A DNA stretch of 64,000 bases from Pseudoxanthobacter soli DSM 19599 (GCF_900148505.1 NZ_FRXO01000004.1:62001-126000); one strand, 5' to 3'; shown: positions 25,232 to 34,535, counted from the stretch's first letter. Program-made: numbers and translations. The notes: a model not told the origin generated them from the letters alone.

Positions 25232-26071
25232 TCAGGAAGACGGGGCGCTGGCCGCCAGCAGGGCTTCGAGCGGCTCGCGAACGTGGGGGGCGCCCGCCAG
25301 CAGCGGGGCGCGGTGCGTCGTCGCCGGGTCCTCGGGGAAGGCCGACGTCCAGCCGCCCGCCTCGCGGATCAGGCAAAGACCCGCGGCGCAGTCCCAAAGA
25401 TTGATCGACTGTTCCTGATAGGCGATCAGACGCCCACAAGAGACGTGGGCCAGCGTCAGCGCGCCCGATCCGTTGCGCATGAACATCCCGCCTGCATCCA
25501 GCAGCGTGGTGATGAAGCCGCCGATGGCCGCGCCGGGAACCTTGTGATTGCCGCCGACGCCGACGAGCCCGGTGGAGATGTCGTAACGGCTGTCGACGGA
25601 GATCGCGCGACCGTTCAGCGTCACGCCCCGCCCGGCAAGGGCGGCGAACAGCTCGTCCGCGTTCGGATCGTAGATCAGCCCGAAAAGCGTGGTGCCGCCG
25701 GAGCACAGCGCGACGGAGACGCACCAGGTGGTCACGCCGTGCAGGAAGCAGCTCGTGCCGTCGATGGGGTCCACCACCCACACATAAGGCGCGTCGCCGG
25801 CAGCGAGGCCGTCTTCCTCGCCGAGGAAGCCGTCCTCGGGAAAGGCGGCGGCGACACGGGCGCGGATCAGGGCCTCGACCTCTCGGTCCGCGGACGTCGC
25901 CACGTCCTGGCCGTTGAACTTCACGTCGACCGATAGGGTCTCGATCTCGCCGAAGCGCACACGCGCCAGCCGGCCGGCCTCGGTGATGATGTCGCGCGCG
26001 GCGGCGAAACGGGCTTCGAGGGCGGGAAGGGCGGCTGTCACGAGGGACGCGGCCAGAGTGTGGGACGACAT
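25232..26071 (-). CDS. Inositol monophosphatase family protein
   Basis: 279 residues. The two metal/substrate motifs are 'FLGEEDGL' and 'VWVVDPIDGTSCFLHG', and the C-terminal 'LWDCAAGLCLIREAGGW' corresponds to the WDxAAG motif. Enzymes of this family remove phosphate from inositol-1-phosphate, histidinol phosphate or sugar bisphosphates with Mg2+. 'DGTSCF' in place of the common 'DGTxNF' is a mild deviation. First gene of a two-gene unit with the phosphodiesterase; a second, unrelated member of the superfamily (cysQ) is at the window end. Confidence 0.9.
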   Translation of the reverse strand: MSSHTLAASLVTAALPALEARFAAARDIITEAGRLARVRFGEIETLSVDVKFNGQDVATSADREVEALIRARVAAAFPEDGFLGEEDGLAAGDAPYVWVVDPIDGTSCFLHGVTTWCVSVALCSGGTTLFGLIYDPNADELFAALAGRGVTLNGRAISVDSRYDISTGLVGVGGNHKVPGAAIGGFITTLLDAGGMFMRNGSGALTLAHVSCGRLIAYQEQSINLWDCAAGLCLIREAGGWTSAFPEDPATTHRAPLLAGAPHVREPLEALLAASAPSS

Positions 26072-26548
26072 GGAGGTCTCCAGGGGGCCACCGGCCGGAA
26101 TGCCGGCGTCTCGTCGAACGGTCTCGCCGCCGCCGGGGGAGGAGCAACGGCGCTAGGGCGCCGGCCCGCGACGGGGCGCCGCGGATCGGGTTTAGCGTTC
26201 GTTCTCGCCCGTGGAAAGCCGTTTCGGGCAAACCGTTGCCTGCTGGGTGTCCTGTCGTGCTGCTCGTGGAACATGGCTGGCAAACCCTGCCGCTGTTCGG
26301 GAAACACCTGCCTCACCGCCCTTTGGGGAAACGAACAGCGGCGAGCGGCGTTCTTCTGCCGGTCATCGGCCCGCGGGGCCTCAGGTCACGCCGCCGAAGG
26401 CCGATTTACGAACGGCTCACGCGGCCGTGATAGCAATGGCATTCCTTCATGCGTCGGCATGGCGGGCGCCGGCCGCTTTGATAACGAAGGCGGGAAATGC
26501 TGGCGCCTGGGGTCAACCCGGCGGCGGTGGCAGGCAAGGAGTTCTGGA
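26072..26548. other. Gene-free interval
   Basis: About 480 bases between divergent genes. I see a small CGGCGC/GCGCCG inverted repeat near 26150 but no coding frame with a ribosome site or family features. It must contain the promoters of both flanking genes. Confidence 0.5.
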
Positions 26549-27202
26549 ATGTTGAATCTGCTCAGGAAATCCGTCCGGCTGGCGGGTGCGGCCATTGTGG
26601 CGATCAGCCTCGCCGGCGCGGTGGGCCTCATCTCCGCGCAGCCCTCGGCCGCAGCTTCGGCCGCGGTCGCCACCACCAACGTGAACCTCCGCGCGGGACC
26701 GGGTACGAACTATCCGGTCGTCACGTCGATGCCGCGCGGAGCGTCGCTTGCGGTCTATGGCTGCCTTGCAGGCTACACGTGGTGCGATGTGTCGTGGGGG
26801 CAGAGCCGCGGCTGGGTCGCCGCCAACTACGTTCAGGTGGTCTACCAGGGCCGCCCGGTCGTGCTCACGCCAGCCCTCGCGCCGGCCATCGGCCTCACGG
26901 TGGTCGCGTTCAATCAGGCCTACTGGAACACGTATTATGCCAACAGGCCGTGGTACGGCCAGTGGAACCGCTACTACGCTCCGCCGCGCGGCGGCTATCA
27001 CGCGGGGGCCACGGGCTGCGTCCGCGGACCGAATGGCGCTGGTTGCGGTCATGCCGGAACGACGGTCGGGCCGAACGGCGGCTATCACAGCGGCCGGACG
27101 GGATGCGTGCGCGGTCCGAACGGCGGCGGTTGCGGTCACGTCGGCACCACGACCGGCCCGTGGGGCAACACCGTGACACGCGGCGGAGGCGTCCGTTACT
27201 GA
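26549..27202 (+). CDS. Exported SH3b-domain protein with glycine-rich C-terminal repeats
   Basis: 217 residues. A Sec signal peptide occupies residues 1-36 (LLRKSVRLAGAAIVAISLAG..., cleavage near AAA-SAA). A bacterial SH3 domain follows at about 40-100: 'VATTNVNLRAGPGTNYPVV', 'CLAGYTWCDVSWGQSRGWV'. A hydrophobic Pro/Ala stretch and a Tyr/Trp-rich segment lead to a tail with two near-identical units of 'GGYH-G-TGCVRGPNGxGCGHxGTT' with two cysteines each. Such proteins bind peptidoglycan or sit in the periplasm; the Cys/His spacing of the repeats could bind metal or form disulfides. ATG at 26549 has AAGGAG. Confidence 0.85.
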   Translation: MLNLLRKSVRLAGAAIVAISLAGAVGLISAQPSAAASAAVATTNVNLRAGPGTNYPVVTSMPRGASLAVYGCLAGYTWCDVSWGQSRGWVAANYVQVVYQGRPVVLTPALAPAIGLTVVAFNQAYWNTYYANRPWYGQWNRYYAPPRGGYHAGATGCVRGPNGAGCGHAGTTVGPNGGYHSGRTGCVRGPNGGGCGHVGTTTGPWGNTVTRGGGVRY

Positions 27203-27265
27203 TCCGCGTCGGGCTTTGATGCCCGCGCATGATCCCGCGGAGCGCATCGCCAGTATGGAAGCATC

Positions 27266-27295
27266 AGGACCGCACCATGTCGCCGGTGCGGTCCT
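27266..27295. terminator. Stem-loop between converging genes
   Basis: AGGACCGCACC and GGTGCGGTCCT form a perfect 11-bp stem with an eight-base loop, between the SH3b gene (rightward) and the rhodanese gene (leftward). No T-run on either side; a bidirectional weak terminator is likely. Confidence 0.6.
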
Positions 27296-27334
27296 TCGCG
27301 TTCTGGGTTCCGACGGCGCGTCGGTAAAGCTCAC

Positions 27335-27715
27335 TCAGGCGTCGGCCACCCTGTGCGCGGAGCCGTTCGCCGGATCGATGGAAATGTAGGGCAGGCCGGC
27401 GGCCCGCCACGCCATGAAGCCGCCGTCCATGTGGATCAGCGACGTGACGCCGAGCGCCGCACAGGCCTCCGCCACGGCGCGGGACCGCTTCCCCGACCCG
27501 CAATGCAGGACCACCGGCTTGTCGCCGGCCATCGGCAGGTCGGCCGCCGGTACGGAGGCCATCGGCGCAAGCAGCGCACCCTCGATGTGGCCCTGGACGT
27601 ACTCGCCCGGTGTGCGCACGTCGATCAGGGTGATCTCGTGCCGGTCGAGCGCGGCCTTCACTTCTTCCGGCGCCCAGTTCTCCAGAACGGCCTCGCCGAT
27701 TGTTTCAGAGTGCAT
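27335..27715 (-). CDS. Rhodanese-like sulfurtransferase
   Basis: 126 residues, one rhodanese domain. 'VTLIDVRTPGEYVQGHIEGA'-type block (here ITLIDVRTPGEYVQGHIEGA) and the active-site loop 'VVLHCGSGKRS' with catalytic Cys are present, followed by 'LIHMDGGFMAWRAAGLP'. It carries persulfide sulfur. ATG at 27715 is preferred because GGAG lies eight bases upstream; the ATG at 27724 would place that site against the codon. 120 bases after the MFS gene on the same strand, possibly co-transcribed. Confidence 0.9.
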   Translation of the reverse strand: MHSETIGEAVLENWAPEEVKAALDRHEITLIDVRTPGEYVQGHIEGALLAPMASVPAADLPMAGDKPVVLHCGSGKRSRAVAEACAALGVTSLIHMDGGFMAWRAAGLPYISIDPANGSAHRVADA

Positions 27716-27835
27716 TTGATCCATCTCCGGTCTGCTGAAGCCGCTCAGGTCGGCGCGACATGAGACGGCGGGATTATGTCGTGCTTGTGGGCGAGCGGCC
27801 TGCTTGATCGAGACCCGCCCGCGCGGAAGCAATCT

Positions 27836-29062
27836 CTAAATCGACTTCGGAGCCGCGCGGTGCCTCAGTCCCGCCACCAGCAGGAGCGGCACGAGGATGA
27901 CCGCGACGGCGGGAAACACGAACAGATTGATGGTCTGCCAGCCCGCCGCATTGAGCAGCGTGCCCGACAGGAACGAGGCCGCCGCGACGGCCCCGAACAT
28001 CAGGAAATCGTTGGCGCCCTGCACTTTGGCGCGCTCCTGCGGGGTGTGGCAGTCCGTGATCATCGCGGTCGCGCCGATGAAGCCGAAGTTCCAGCCGACG
28101 CCGAGCAGAACGAGCGACAGCCAGAACGCCGTCAGGTCGAGCCCGCCGAGCGCGACGATCGCCGCGGCCGCGATCAGGGCGAGCCCGGCGGCCGTCACGA
28201 CCTCCTTGCCGAACCGGGCGATCAGCCGGCCGGTGAAGAAGCTCGGACCGAACATCGCCAGCACGTGCCACTGGATTCCGAGCGCGGCCTCGCCGACGCT
28301 GTGGCCGCAATCCACCATGGCGATGGGCGCGGCGGTCATGATGAACGTCATCAGCCCGTAGGAAACGATGCCGGCGGCAAGCGCCAGCAGGAAGCGCGGC
28401 GACCGCAGGATGACGCCGAGCGGGCGGCCGCCGCCCTGCCGAAGCACCGTGACCGGCGGCGTGCGCAGCATGGCGAGGATCGGCAGCGCCATCAGCGCGA
28501 CGGCGGCCTGGCTCAGGAAACTGCCGGCGAACGGCAGGCCCGGCAGCATGTCACGGGTCCAGATCACGAGTTGCGGGCCGATCACCGCGGCAGCGAGGCC
28601 GCCGATCATCACCCGCGAGATCGCAACTCCGCGCATGTCGTGGGGAACCGCGTCTGCGGCGGCAAAGCGGTAGCTCTGAACGTAGGCCGCGTAGAAGCCC
28701 GCGACCATCGTGCCGATGCAGAACAGCCAGAACAGGCCGGCCACGATACCGCTTGCCGCCAGCAGGCCCGCCACGGCGCCGAACACCGCACCGAGAAGGT
28801 AGCCGTTCCGCCGGCCGAACCGCCGCATCACCAGAGCCGCCGGCAGCGTGCCGAGCGCAAGGCCGAGATTGAACAGGCTGACCGGCAGGGTCACCAGGGC
28901 CGCGCTCGGCGCCAGCATCTGGCCGACCAGGCCGCCGAGCGAAACCACGATGGAGGGACTTGCGCCGCCCAAGGCCTGCGCGGCCATCAGCACCCGAACG
29001 TTGCGGCGGCCAAGCCGGCCTTCGGCATCGACGGAGACGGGCCGGGCAGTGTCGTCGGTCAT
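27836..29062 (-). CDS. MFS transporter (YbfB/NNP-like efflux or uptake carrier)
   Basis: 408 residues with about twelve hydrophobic segments. The loop after helix 2 has 'MRRFGRRNGYLLGA', a degenerate form of the MFS loop 2-3 motif, repeated in the second half ('TGRLIARFGKEVVTAAG'). ATG at 29062 is chosen over an upstream TTG. The substrate cannot be assigned. Placed between a LysR regulator and a rhodanese on the same strand, so a link to sulfur compounds is conceivable. Confidence 0.88.
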   Translation of the reverse strand: MTDDTARPVSVDAEGRLGRRNVRVLMAAQALGGASPSIVVSLGGLVGQMLAPSAALVTLPVSLFNLGLALGTLPAALVMRRFGRRNGYLLGAVFGAVAGLLAASGIVAGLFWLFCIGTMVAGFYAAYVQSYRFAAADAVPHDMRGVAISRVMIGGLAAAVIGPQLVIWTRDMLPGLPFAGSFLSQAAVALMALPILAMLRTPPVTVLRQGGGRPLGVILRSPRFLLALAAGIVSYGLMTFIMTAAPIAMVDCGHSVGEAALGIQWHVLAMFGPSFFTGRLIARFGKEVVTAAGLALIAAAAIVALGGLDLTAFWLSLVLLGVGWNFGFIGATAMITDCHTPQERAKVQGANDFLMFGAVAAASFLSGTLLNAAGWQTINLFVFPAVAVILVPLLLVAGLRHRAAPKSI

Positions 29063-29196
29063 GATGAGGCCGTTGATTCCGAGGCGAACATCGCTCTCGA
29101 TAGCGAAGCGGCGGGGATTGGGCAATACTGCAGGAAAGTCTCTGAAGTCGCTATAAAGAATAGATTTTGCCTATGCTGCCCCACGTTGGCCGAGAG

Positions 29197-30111
29197 CTAT
29201 CCGGCTTTCTTCCGGCGGCGCTCGCCACCGCTCGGGGGCAGAAGTGCTGCCAGCAGGGCGCCGCCGGCGCGGCTTGGCTCGCGGTCGCGATGGTGCAGCA
29301 CGTGGAAGGCGCGTGTGGGAAGCGGAAAGTCGACCGCCGCAATCAGGCCGGCTTCCAATCCAGCCGCCGCGACCGAACCGGAGATCGCCGCTGCCCCCGC
29401 ACCGGCTTCCACTGCCGCCCGCACCGCCTCGTTCGACGGCAGTTCAAGCGCGACGGGCAGGCGTTCGGGCTCGATCCCCCGCGCCGCCAGGGCGGTCTCA
29501 AACGCGGAGCGCGTGCCCGAGCCCGATTCCCGCATCACCCAGGCGCTTTGCGGCAGATCTTCTGGTGCGATGGCCCGGCCGCTCGCCCACGGATGATCGG
29601 GGGCCACGATCACCACGAGCTGGTCGAGAGCGACCCTTCGCGCCACGAGCGCGGGATTGTCGACGGCTCCTTCGACGAAGCCGAGTTCGGCACTCCGGCT
29701 CTCGACGGCATCGGCCACCTCCGCCGTGTTGCCGACCTTCAGGTCGATCCGGATCTGGGGATGCTCCCGGCGAAACGCGACGAGGCGCGGCGGCAGCCAG
29801 TAGCCCGCGATCGTCTGGCTGGCGTGAAGGCTGATCGAGCCGCGTGCCAGCGCGCCGAAATCGCTCAGGACCTGCTCTGCCGCTTCCGCCCGTGCCAGCA
29901 CCGCCCGGGCTTCGACCAGGAACGCGCGTCCGGTCTCCGTCAGCGCGATGCCGCGACCGACGCGGTCGAACAGGCGGGTATCGTGGCGGCTTTCCAGCGC
30001 GGCGATCGCATTGCTCGCCGCGGACTGCGCGAGGTTGAGTGCCCTCGCGGCGCGCGTGACATGCTGGCGTTCGGCCACGGCCACGAAAATTCGAAGCTGT
30101 TCCAGTGTCAT
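29197..30111 (-). CDS. LysR family transcriptional regulator (YeiE/CysB-like)
   Basis: 304 residues. Winged helix-turn-helix at residues 1-60 ('MTLEQLRIFVAVAERQHVTRAARALNLAQSAASNAI'), then a sensing domain with 'GSISLHASQTIAGYWLPPRLVAFRREHP' and 'GFVEGAVDNPALV'. The wording resembles YeiE-type regulators, which in enterobacteria respond to sulfite. ATG at 30111 is the family start; the upstream frame is not needed. Divergent from the TDT-family transporter (178-base gap), its probable target. Confidence 0.9.
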   Translation of the reverse strand: MTLEQLRIFVAVAERQHVTRAARALNLAQSAASNAIAALESRHDTRLFDRVGRGIALTETGRAFLVEARAVLARAEAAEQVLSDFGALARGSISLHASQTIAGYWLPPRLVAFRREHPQIRIDLKVGNTAEVADAVESRSAELGFVEGAVDNPALVARRVALDQLVVIVAPDHPWASGRAIAPEDLPQSAWVMRESGSGTRSAFETALAARGIEPERLPVALELPSNEAVRAAVEAGAGAAAISGSVAAAGLEAGLIAAVDFPLPTRAFHVLHHRDREPSRAGGALLAALLPPSGGERRRKKAG

Positions 30112-30217
30112 GGCTGCTCCAGGGTCACGCCGCCGTTGCATCGGGACGCTAGCTTCTCCGTAGCGGAGGGCGGGCGCATGGCGCGGACAATCAATCTTAA
30201 AATCGGATTGTATAAAC

Positions 30218-30247
30218 CGAAATCATATATTGGATAAATCGATTTCG
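30218..30247. promoter_or_regulatory. Inverted repeat in the LysR/TDT divergent gap
   Basis: CGAAATC (30218-30224) and GATTTCG (30241-30247) in an otherwise AT-rich pocket, 42 bases before the transporter start. A plausible LysR-binding or promoter region; no consensus can be confirmed by eye. Confidence 0.4.
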
Positions 30248-30288
30248 CGGCGCTACTTTTCTGCCAGTCAAGTCAAGGGGTCACGACA

Positions 30289-31464
30289 ATGGGTTACGAC
30301 AGAGGCGCTGCGCTGCCGGGGCTGGGTGCACGGCTCGGCCTGCGAATGCGCGAAACGATCCGCCAGTTCACGCCGAACTGGTTCACGGTCACCATGGGAA
30401 CGGGTGTTCTCGCGCTGGCGCTCAATCAGTTCCCGTTCGCATTCACCGGCCAGCACGAGATCGGCCGTGCGCTTTGGATGCTGGATATCTGCCTGTTCGT
30501 GCTGTTCAGCCTGCTCTACGCCGCCCGCTGGATTATCTTCTTCGATGGCGCCCGGCGCATCTTCGGCCACTCGGTGGTGTCGATGTTCTTCGGTGCGATC
30601 CCGATGGGTCTCGCGACCATCATCAACGGCTTCCTCGCCTTCGGCATCCCCATGTGGGGCGAAGGGGTCGTGCCGGTCGCGCTCGGGCTCTGGTGGCTGG
30701 ACGTGGCGATGGCCGTCGCGTGCGGCGTGCTCATCCCCTACATGATGTTCACGCGCCAGGAGCATTCCATCGGCAAGATGACCGCGGTGTGGCTGCTGCC
30801 GGTGGTCGCCGCCGAGGTCGCCGCGGTGAGCGGTGCCCAGCTCCTGCCTCATCTCGCGGGAGAAGAGGCCTTCCGGACGCTGGTGCTGAGCTACGTTCTT
30901 TGGGCGTTCTCGGTGCCGCTCGCCATGAGCATCCTGGTGATCCTCGTGCTTCGCCTCGCTCTGCACAAGCTGCCGAGCCGGGACATGGCGGCTTCGGGCT
31001 GGCTGGCGCTCGGCCCCATCGGCACCGGTGCTCTCGGGCTCGTGCTGCTCGGCAGCAATTCCGGCCCGGTATTCGCCGCGGCCGGTCTGCCGGAGGTCGG
31101 TACCGTCGCCCTCGGCATCGGCATCGTCGGCGGCATCATGCTGTGGGGATACGGTGTGTGGTGGCTGCTGCTCGCCGTGCTCAAGACCGCCCGCTACGTT
31201 CGCGAGGGCATGCCGTTCAACATCGGCTGGTGGGGCTTCACCTTCCCGCTCGGCGTCTACTCGCTCGCCACGCTGGCGCTTGGCCGGGCGACCCACCTCG
31301 ACGCCTTCGCCGCGATCGGCGCCGGCCTCATCGTCTGCCTCGCGGCTTTCTGGGTGACGGTCGCGGTGCGCACCCTCCACGGTGCATGGCTCGGCTACCT
31401 GTTCGTCTCGCCCTGCCTGCTGACGACGAGTTCCGATACCCGCGTTGAAGCGGACTTCGTCTGA
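30289..31464 (+). CDS. TDT/SLAC1-family anion transporter (TehA/sulfite-exporter type)
   Basis: 391 residues, about ten membrane helices. 'FTPNWFTVTMGTGVLALAL' at the N-terminus is the strongly conserved opening of the tellurite-resistance/dicarboxylate (TDT) family, and 'FNIGWWGFTFPLGVYSLAT' near the C-terminus is its second hallmark. Members include TehA, Mae1 malate carriers and Ssu1 sulfite efflux pumps. ATG at 30289 with AAGGGG. The YeiE-like regulator next door and nearby rhodanese make sulfite export the most attractive role; dicarboxylate or chloride transport are alternatives. Confidence 0.9.
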   Translation: MGYDRGAALPGLGARLGLRMRETIRQFTPNWFTVTMGTGVLALALNQFPFAFTGQHEIGRALWMLDICLFVLFSLLYAARWIIFFDGARRIFGHSVVSMFFGAIPMGLATIINGFLAFGIPMWGEGVVPVALGLWWLDVAMAVACGVLIPYMMFTRQEHSIGKMTAVWLLPVVAAEVAAVSGAQLLPHLAGEEAFRTLVLSYVLWAFSVPLAMSILVILVLRLALHKLPSRDMAASGWLALGPIGTGALGLVLLGSNSGPVFAAAGLPEVGTVALGIGIVGGIMLWGYGVWWLLLAVLKTARYVREGMPFNIGWWGFTFPLGVYSLATLALGRATHLDAFAAIGAGLIVCLAAFWVTVAVRTLHGAWLGYLFVSPCLLTTSSDTRVEADFV

Positions 31465-31475
31465 CAACGAAAAAC

Positions 31476-31504
31476 GGCGGCGCACCCCCTCAGGATGCGC
31501 CGCC
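31476..31504. terminator. Bidirectional rho-independent terminator
   Basis: GGCGGCGCA and TGCGCCGCC (9 bp) with an eleven-base loop between the transporter and the nitroreductase. The minus side continues GTTTTTCG and the plus side CTTCGTTCGTTTG, so it can stop transcription both ways. Confidence 0.8.
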
Positions 31505-31531
31505 CTTCGTTCGTTTGTTCGTCCGCCCGGT

Positions 31532-32131
31532 TCAGGCCGCCGGGAAGCTGCCCTCGAAGGCGATCTCGGAGAGCGGCTTGCGCGGGCTCGGCTGCTCGCG
31601 GGCCTGCAGGCCTTCTGGCAGGATCGACTTGTCGCCGAGCTTGCCGATCGCGACCGCCGCTTCGATCCGGTAGACCTCGGGAATGGCAAGGTCCGCGTGG
31701 GCCTTGTCGAAGTCGACGCCCGTCATCGCGTGGACGTGCCAGCCCGACTTGACGGCCTGGTGCGCCAGGGCAGACCACGCGGCACCCGCATCGAACGAGT
31801 GGCTGTAGGACGGCGTGTCGTGATCGGCGCCCGGCGTGCGGACCATGGAGCTCGACAGCACGACGACGAGCGCGGATGCGTTCTTGGCCCAGCTCTGGTT
31901 GAACGGGTTGAGCACGCCGAGCACCTTGTCCCAGAACGGCGTGCCGCGGCGGGCGTAGATGAACCGCCAGGGCTGGATGTTGAAAGCCGAGGGCGCCCAG
32001 CGGGCGGCCTCGAGCAGCGTCAGCAGCTCTTCCTCGGAAATCTCGGCGCCCGACATGGCACGCGGCGACCAGCGCTCGAGAAAGACCGTATCGATCGGGT
32101 GGTCCGCTTGCCGCGAGTTGGCGTATGTCAT
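31532..32131 (-). CDS. Nitroreductase family flavoprotein
   Basis: 199 residues, complete FMN-binding nitroreductase fold. 'RWSPRAMSGAEISEEELLTLLEAARWAPSAFNIQPWRFI' is the conserved FMN-phosphate region, and 'DAGAAWSALAHQAVKSGWHVHAMTGVD' the central helix pair. Members reduce nitro groups, quinones or enones with NAD(P)H, usually as dimers. It is not the RutE subgroup by wording. ATG at 32131 with CGGAG upstream. Monocistronic. Confidence 0.9.
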   Translation of the reverse strand: MTYANSRQADHPIDTVFLERWSPRAMSGAEISEEELLTLLEAARWAPSAFNIQPWRFIYARRGTPFWDKVLGVLNPFNQSWAKNASALVVVLSSSMVRTPGADHDTPSYSHSFDAGAAWSALAHQAVKSGWHVHAMTGVDFDKAHADLAIPEVYRIEAAVAIGKLGDKSILPEGLQAREQPSPRKPLSEIAFEGSFPAA

Positions 32132-32409
32132 CTGGAACTCCGGGTTCGCGCCTTCGACCGCGAGGGAGGCCGGGCCGGGCAGGCGCTGCGATGTGACGGT
32201 TCGGCAACGGGCGGGCGCGGCTCGGGGGGCGCACACGCTCATCGCGGACGGAACGTCCGCTGCCGTGCGGACTTTTGCCGAGGCCCGGCCGGTTGTCCAT
32301 AGCCTTCGCCGTTGCGAACCGGGAACAGTGCGTCGCCGTCTGGCCGCAACTCGCCGGGTACGATTTTGTGGGATTGTCTCCCACATGCCTGGTCCGCTAT
32401 GCTTGAGTC

Positions 32410-33282
32410 ATGTCCGGACCGCCGTCGACAGAACCGTCTTCGCCACCGCCCGATGCGTCGAGGCTGCATGCGCCCCTGGCGCGCGTGCTGCGTCCGCTCG
32501 TGCGTCTGATGATCCGAAGCGGCGTCACCTTCCCGGCGCTCGTCGACCTGTTGCGCGAACTCTATGTGAACGTCGCCGAATACGACTTCGCGCTGCCGGG
32601 AAAGGAACAGACCGACAGCCGCGTGAGCCTGCTGACGGGCATTCACCGCAAGGAGGTGCGCCGCCTGCGCGGCGCCGGCGCGCCGGTGCAGACCGTGCCG
32701 ACGAGCCTGTCGCGGACGAGCCGCATCATCGCGCGCTGGCTCGCGGAGCCGGGCTATATCGATGCCGCCGGCCATCCCCTGCCGCTCCCGCGGACCGCGC
32801 CGGAAGGCCAGCCGTCGTTCGATGCCCTGGTGTCTGCGGTCACGCGGGATGTGCGCCCCCGCGCGGTCCTGGACGAGTGGCTCGACAGCAAGATCGTCGT
32901 GCTCGATGACGAGGAGCGCATCGTGCTCACCGAGGCGGCCTTCATCCCCCGCGGTGATGACGACCGGAAGCTGCATTATTTCAGCCGCAACCTCCACGAC
33001 CACGCCGAAGCGGCCGTCAGCAACATCCTCAGCCCGCAGCCCCGCTTCATGGAGCGCTCGGTGCATTACGACAGGCTTTCGGCGCCGCTGGCACGCGATC
33101 TCGCCGCCCGCTCGCGGGCGCTGGCGATGGAGGCATTGCAGGCCGCCAACCGCGAGGCCCATGCCGCCTGCCAGAGCGACCCAGGCGGCAGCAGCCGCTG
33201 GAATTTCGGCGTCTATGTCTATGTCGAGGATGGCGAGGCGGCGCCGCCGCCGGAGCCCGGCCATCGAGAGGTGGAACCGTGA
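32410..33282 (+). CDS. DUF6502 family protein
   Basis: 290 residues, soluble, no signal peptide. 'RVLRPLVRLMIRSGVTFPALVDLLRELYVNVA' followed by 'DSRVSLLTGIHRKEVRRLR' has the look of a winged-helix DNA-binding region, and this block is the hallmark of DUF6502. The C-terminal half contains 'NLHDHAEAAVSNIL' and 'HYDRLSAPLARDLAARSRALAMEALQAANREAH'. Function unknown; a transcription regulator is plausible. It overlaps the following DUF5666 gene by four bases, so the two are translationally coupled. Confidence 0.85.
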   Translation: MSGPPSTEPSSPPPDASRLHAPLARVLRPLVRLMIRSGVTFPALVDLLRELYVNVAEYDFALPGKEQTDSRVSLLTGIHRKEVRRLRGAGAPVQTVPTSLSRTSRIIARWLAEPGYIDAAGHPLPLPRTAPEGQPSFDALVSAVTRDVRPRAVLDEWLDSKIVVLDDEERIVLTEAAFIPRGDDDRKLHYFSRNLHDHAEAAVSNILSPQPRFMERSVHYDRLSAPLARDLAARSRALAMEALQAANREAHAACQSDPGGSSRWNFGVYVYVEDGEAAPPPEPGHREVEP

Positions 33283-34535
33283 GCGGCCGTTTGACATGGA
33301 CCCGCAGGGGGCTGCTGCGCGCGCTCGGCAGTGCCGCGCTCGCCATCCCCGCACTTGCGCAGGCCGCGTCCGGCCCGCGCGCGTCAGGCGCGGCCCTTCC
33401 CTCCGGCGGCGACGAGGATCGCGGCATCGGCGGCACCGGCATTGTCGGCACGATCCAGAAATTCGGCAGCATTTTCGTCAACGATGTCCGTGTCGCCTAT
33501 CCGAAGGACGCCGCGGTCACCATCGACGGTCTTGCCACAGACACCGCAGCGCTTCGTATCGGTCAGGTCGTGCATCTCGTCGCCAGTCCCACCGGTACCG
33601 GACTGGACACGACGAGGATCGCGATCGTCAGCGAAGTCGTCGGCCCGATCGAAGAGGTGACGGCGCAGGGCCTCGTCGTCCTCGGCCAGCGGGTGGACAC
33701 GACCCGGGTGGAGAACCGTCATGGAGCATGGCGTGTCGGGGAGCGCGTCGCCGTCAGCGGCCTGCGTATGCCCGGCGGAACCATTGCTGCGACATTGCTG
33801 GCTCGCCCCGCGGGCCGGACGGATCTCGTTCGCGGCCTCCTCTCGGTCGACGGGCGGGCGAACCGCATCGGGGGCCTCGATCTTCTCGGACTCCCCGTGC
33901 AACCCGCGCCGGCCGTGCTGGACGGACGCCGCGTCGTCGCCCGGGGCTGGATGACGGACCGCGGCTTCATGGCGGCGTCGCTAGAGCCTGACGCCATCCT
34001 TCCCTCGTATACGGGTGGTCGCTGGCTGATCGAGGCCTATGTGCAACGCTCCGGAGCCGGTCTCGAAGTCGGCAACGGCCTCGTCGTCTCCGATCCCGGC
34101 GGCGCATTGCAGGACACCGTGACGACGCAGCCCGAGCACACCGTCGTCGACGTCACTGCTCAGTCAAACGGCGCCCTCGGCATTGCCGCTCTCGGCGGCG
34201 GATGGCAGGGCATCGGAACCACGCCCGAGCGTGCCTTCATCAATGTGATCAGCCAGTTGGACGGGACGGTGAGTTTCACAGGCATGCGCCTCGACGGCGG
34301 TGGTTCGGTCCAGATCGGTTCATCCGGTCTGTTCGGCGGGGGCGGCACGGGCGGCTTTACGGGCGGAGCTTTGCACGGTGGAAGCTTCCCCGCGGGCGGC
34401 CTGCAGGGCATGTCAGCGCCAGGGATGACGGGTCCGTCCGGCCTGTTCGGTGGCCGCGCCTCGATGCCGGCCGGCTTCGGTGGGCTGGGCCACGGGCCGT
34501 TCGGAGCGGGGATGCCGTCGAACTTCAGGCGCTGA
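33279..34535 (+). CDS. DUF5666 domain protein with Tat-like signal
   Basis: 418 residues. '[23 protein letters not shown]' at residues 8-30 is a twin-arginine-type signal, so it is probably exported. The body (about 50-250) carries DUF5666-type beta repeats ('[31 protein letters not shown]', '[20 protein letters not shown]'), each resembling a small OB-like barrel. The C-terminal 100 residues are low-complexity and rich in Gly, Phe and Met. GTG start at 33279 overlaps the DUF6502 stop (GTGA). Function unknown; its pairing with a putative DNA-binding protein is the main clue. Confidence 0.85.
   Translation: MSGRLTWTRRGLLRALGSAALAIPALAQAASGPRASGAALPSGGDEDRGIGGTGIVGTIQKFGSIFVNDVRVAYPKDAAVTIDGLATDTAALRIGQVVHLVASPTGTGLDTTRIAIVSEVVGPIEEVTAQGLVVLGQRVDTTRVENRHGAWRVGERVAVSGLRMPGGTIAATLLARPAGRTDLVRGLLSVDGRANRIGGLDLLGLPVQPAPAVLDGRRVVARGWMTDRGFMAASLEPDAILPSYTGGRWLIEAYVQRSGAGLEVGNGLVVSDPGGALQDTVTTQPEHTVVDVTAQSNGALGIAALGGGWQGIGTTPERAFINVISQLDGTVSFTGMRLDGGGSVQIGSSGLFGGGGTGGFTGGALHGGSFPAGGLQGMSAPGMTGPSGLFGGRASMPAGFGGLGHGPFGAGMPSNFRR

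Noticed and set aside
27776-29596. 606-codon plus-strand frame
   Set aside because: Antisense to the MFS and LysR genes; no recognisable motif.
31532-32131. Nitroreductase as the missing RutE
   Set aside because: It is far from rut, and its sequence does not follow the RutE pattern.
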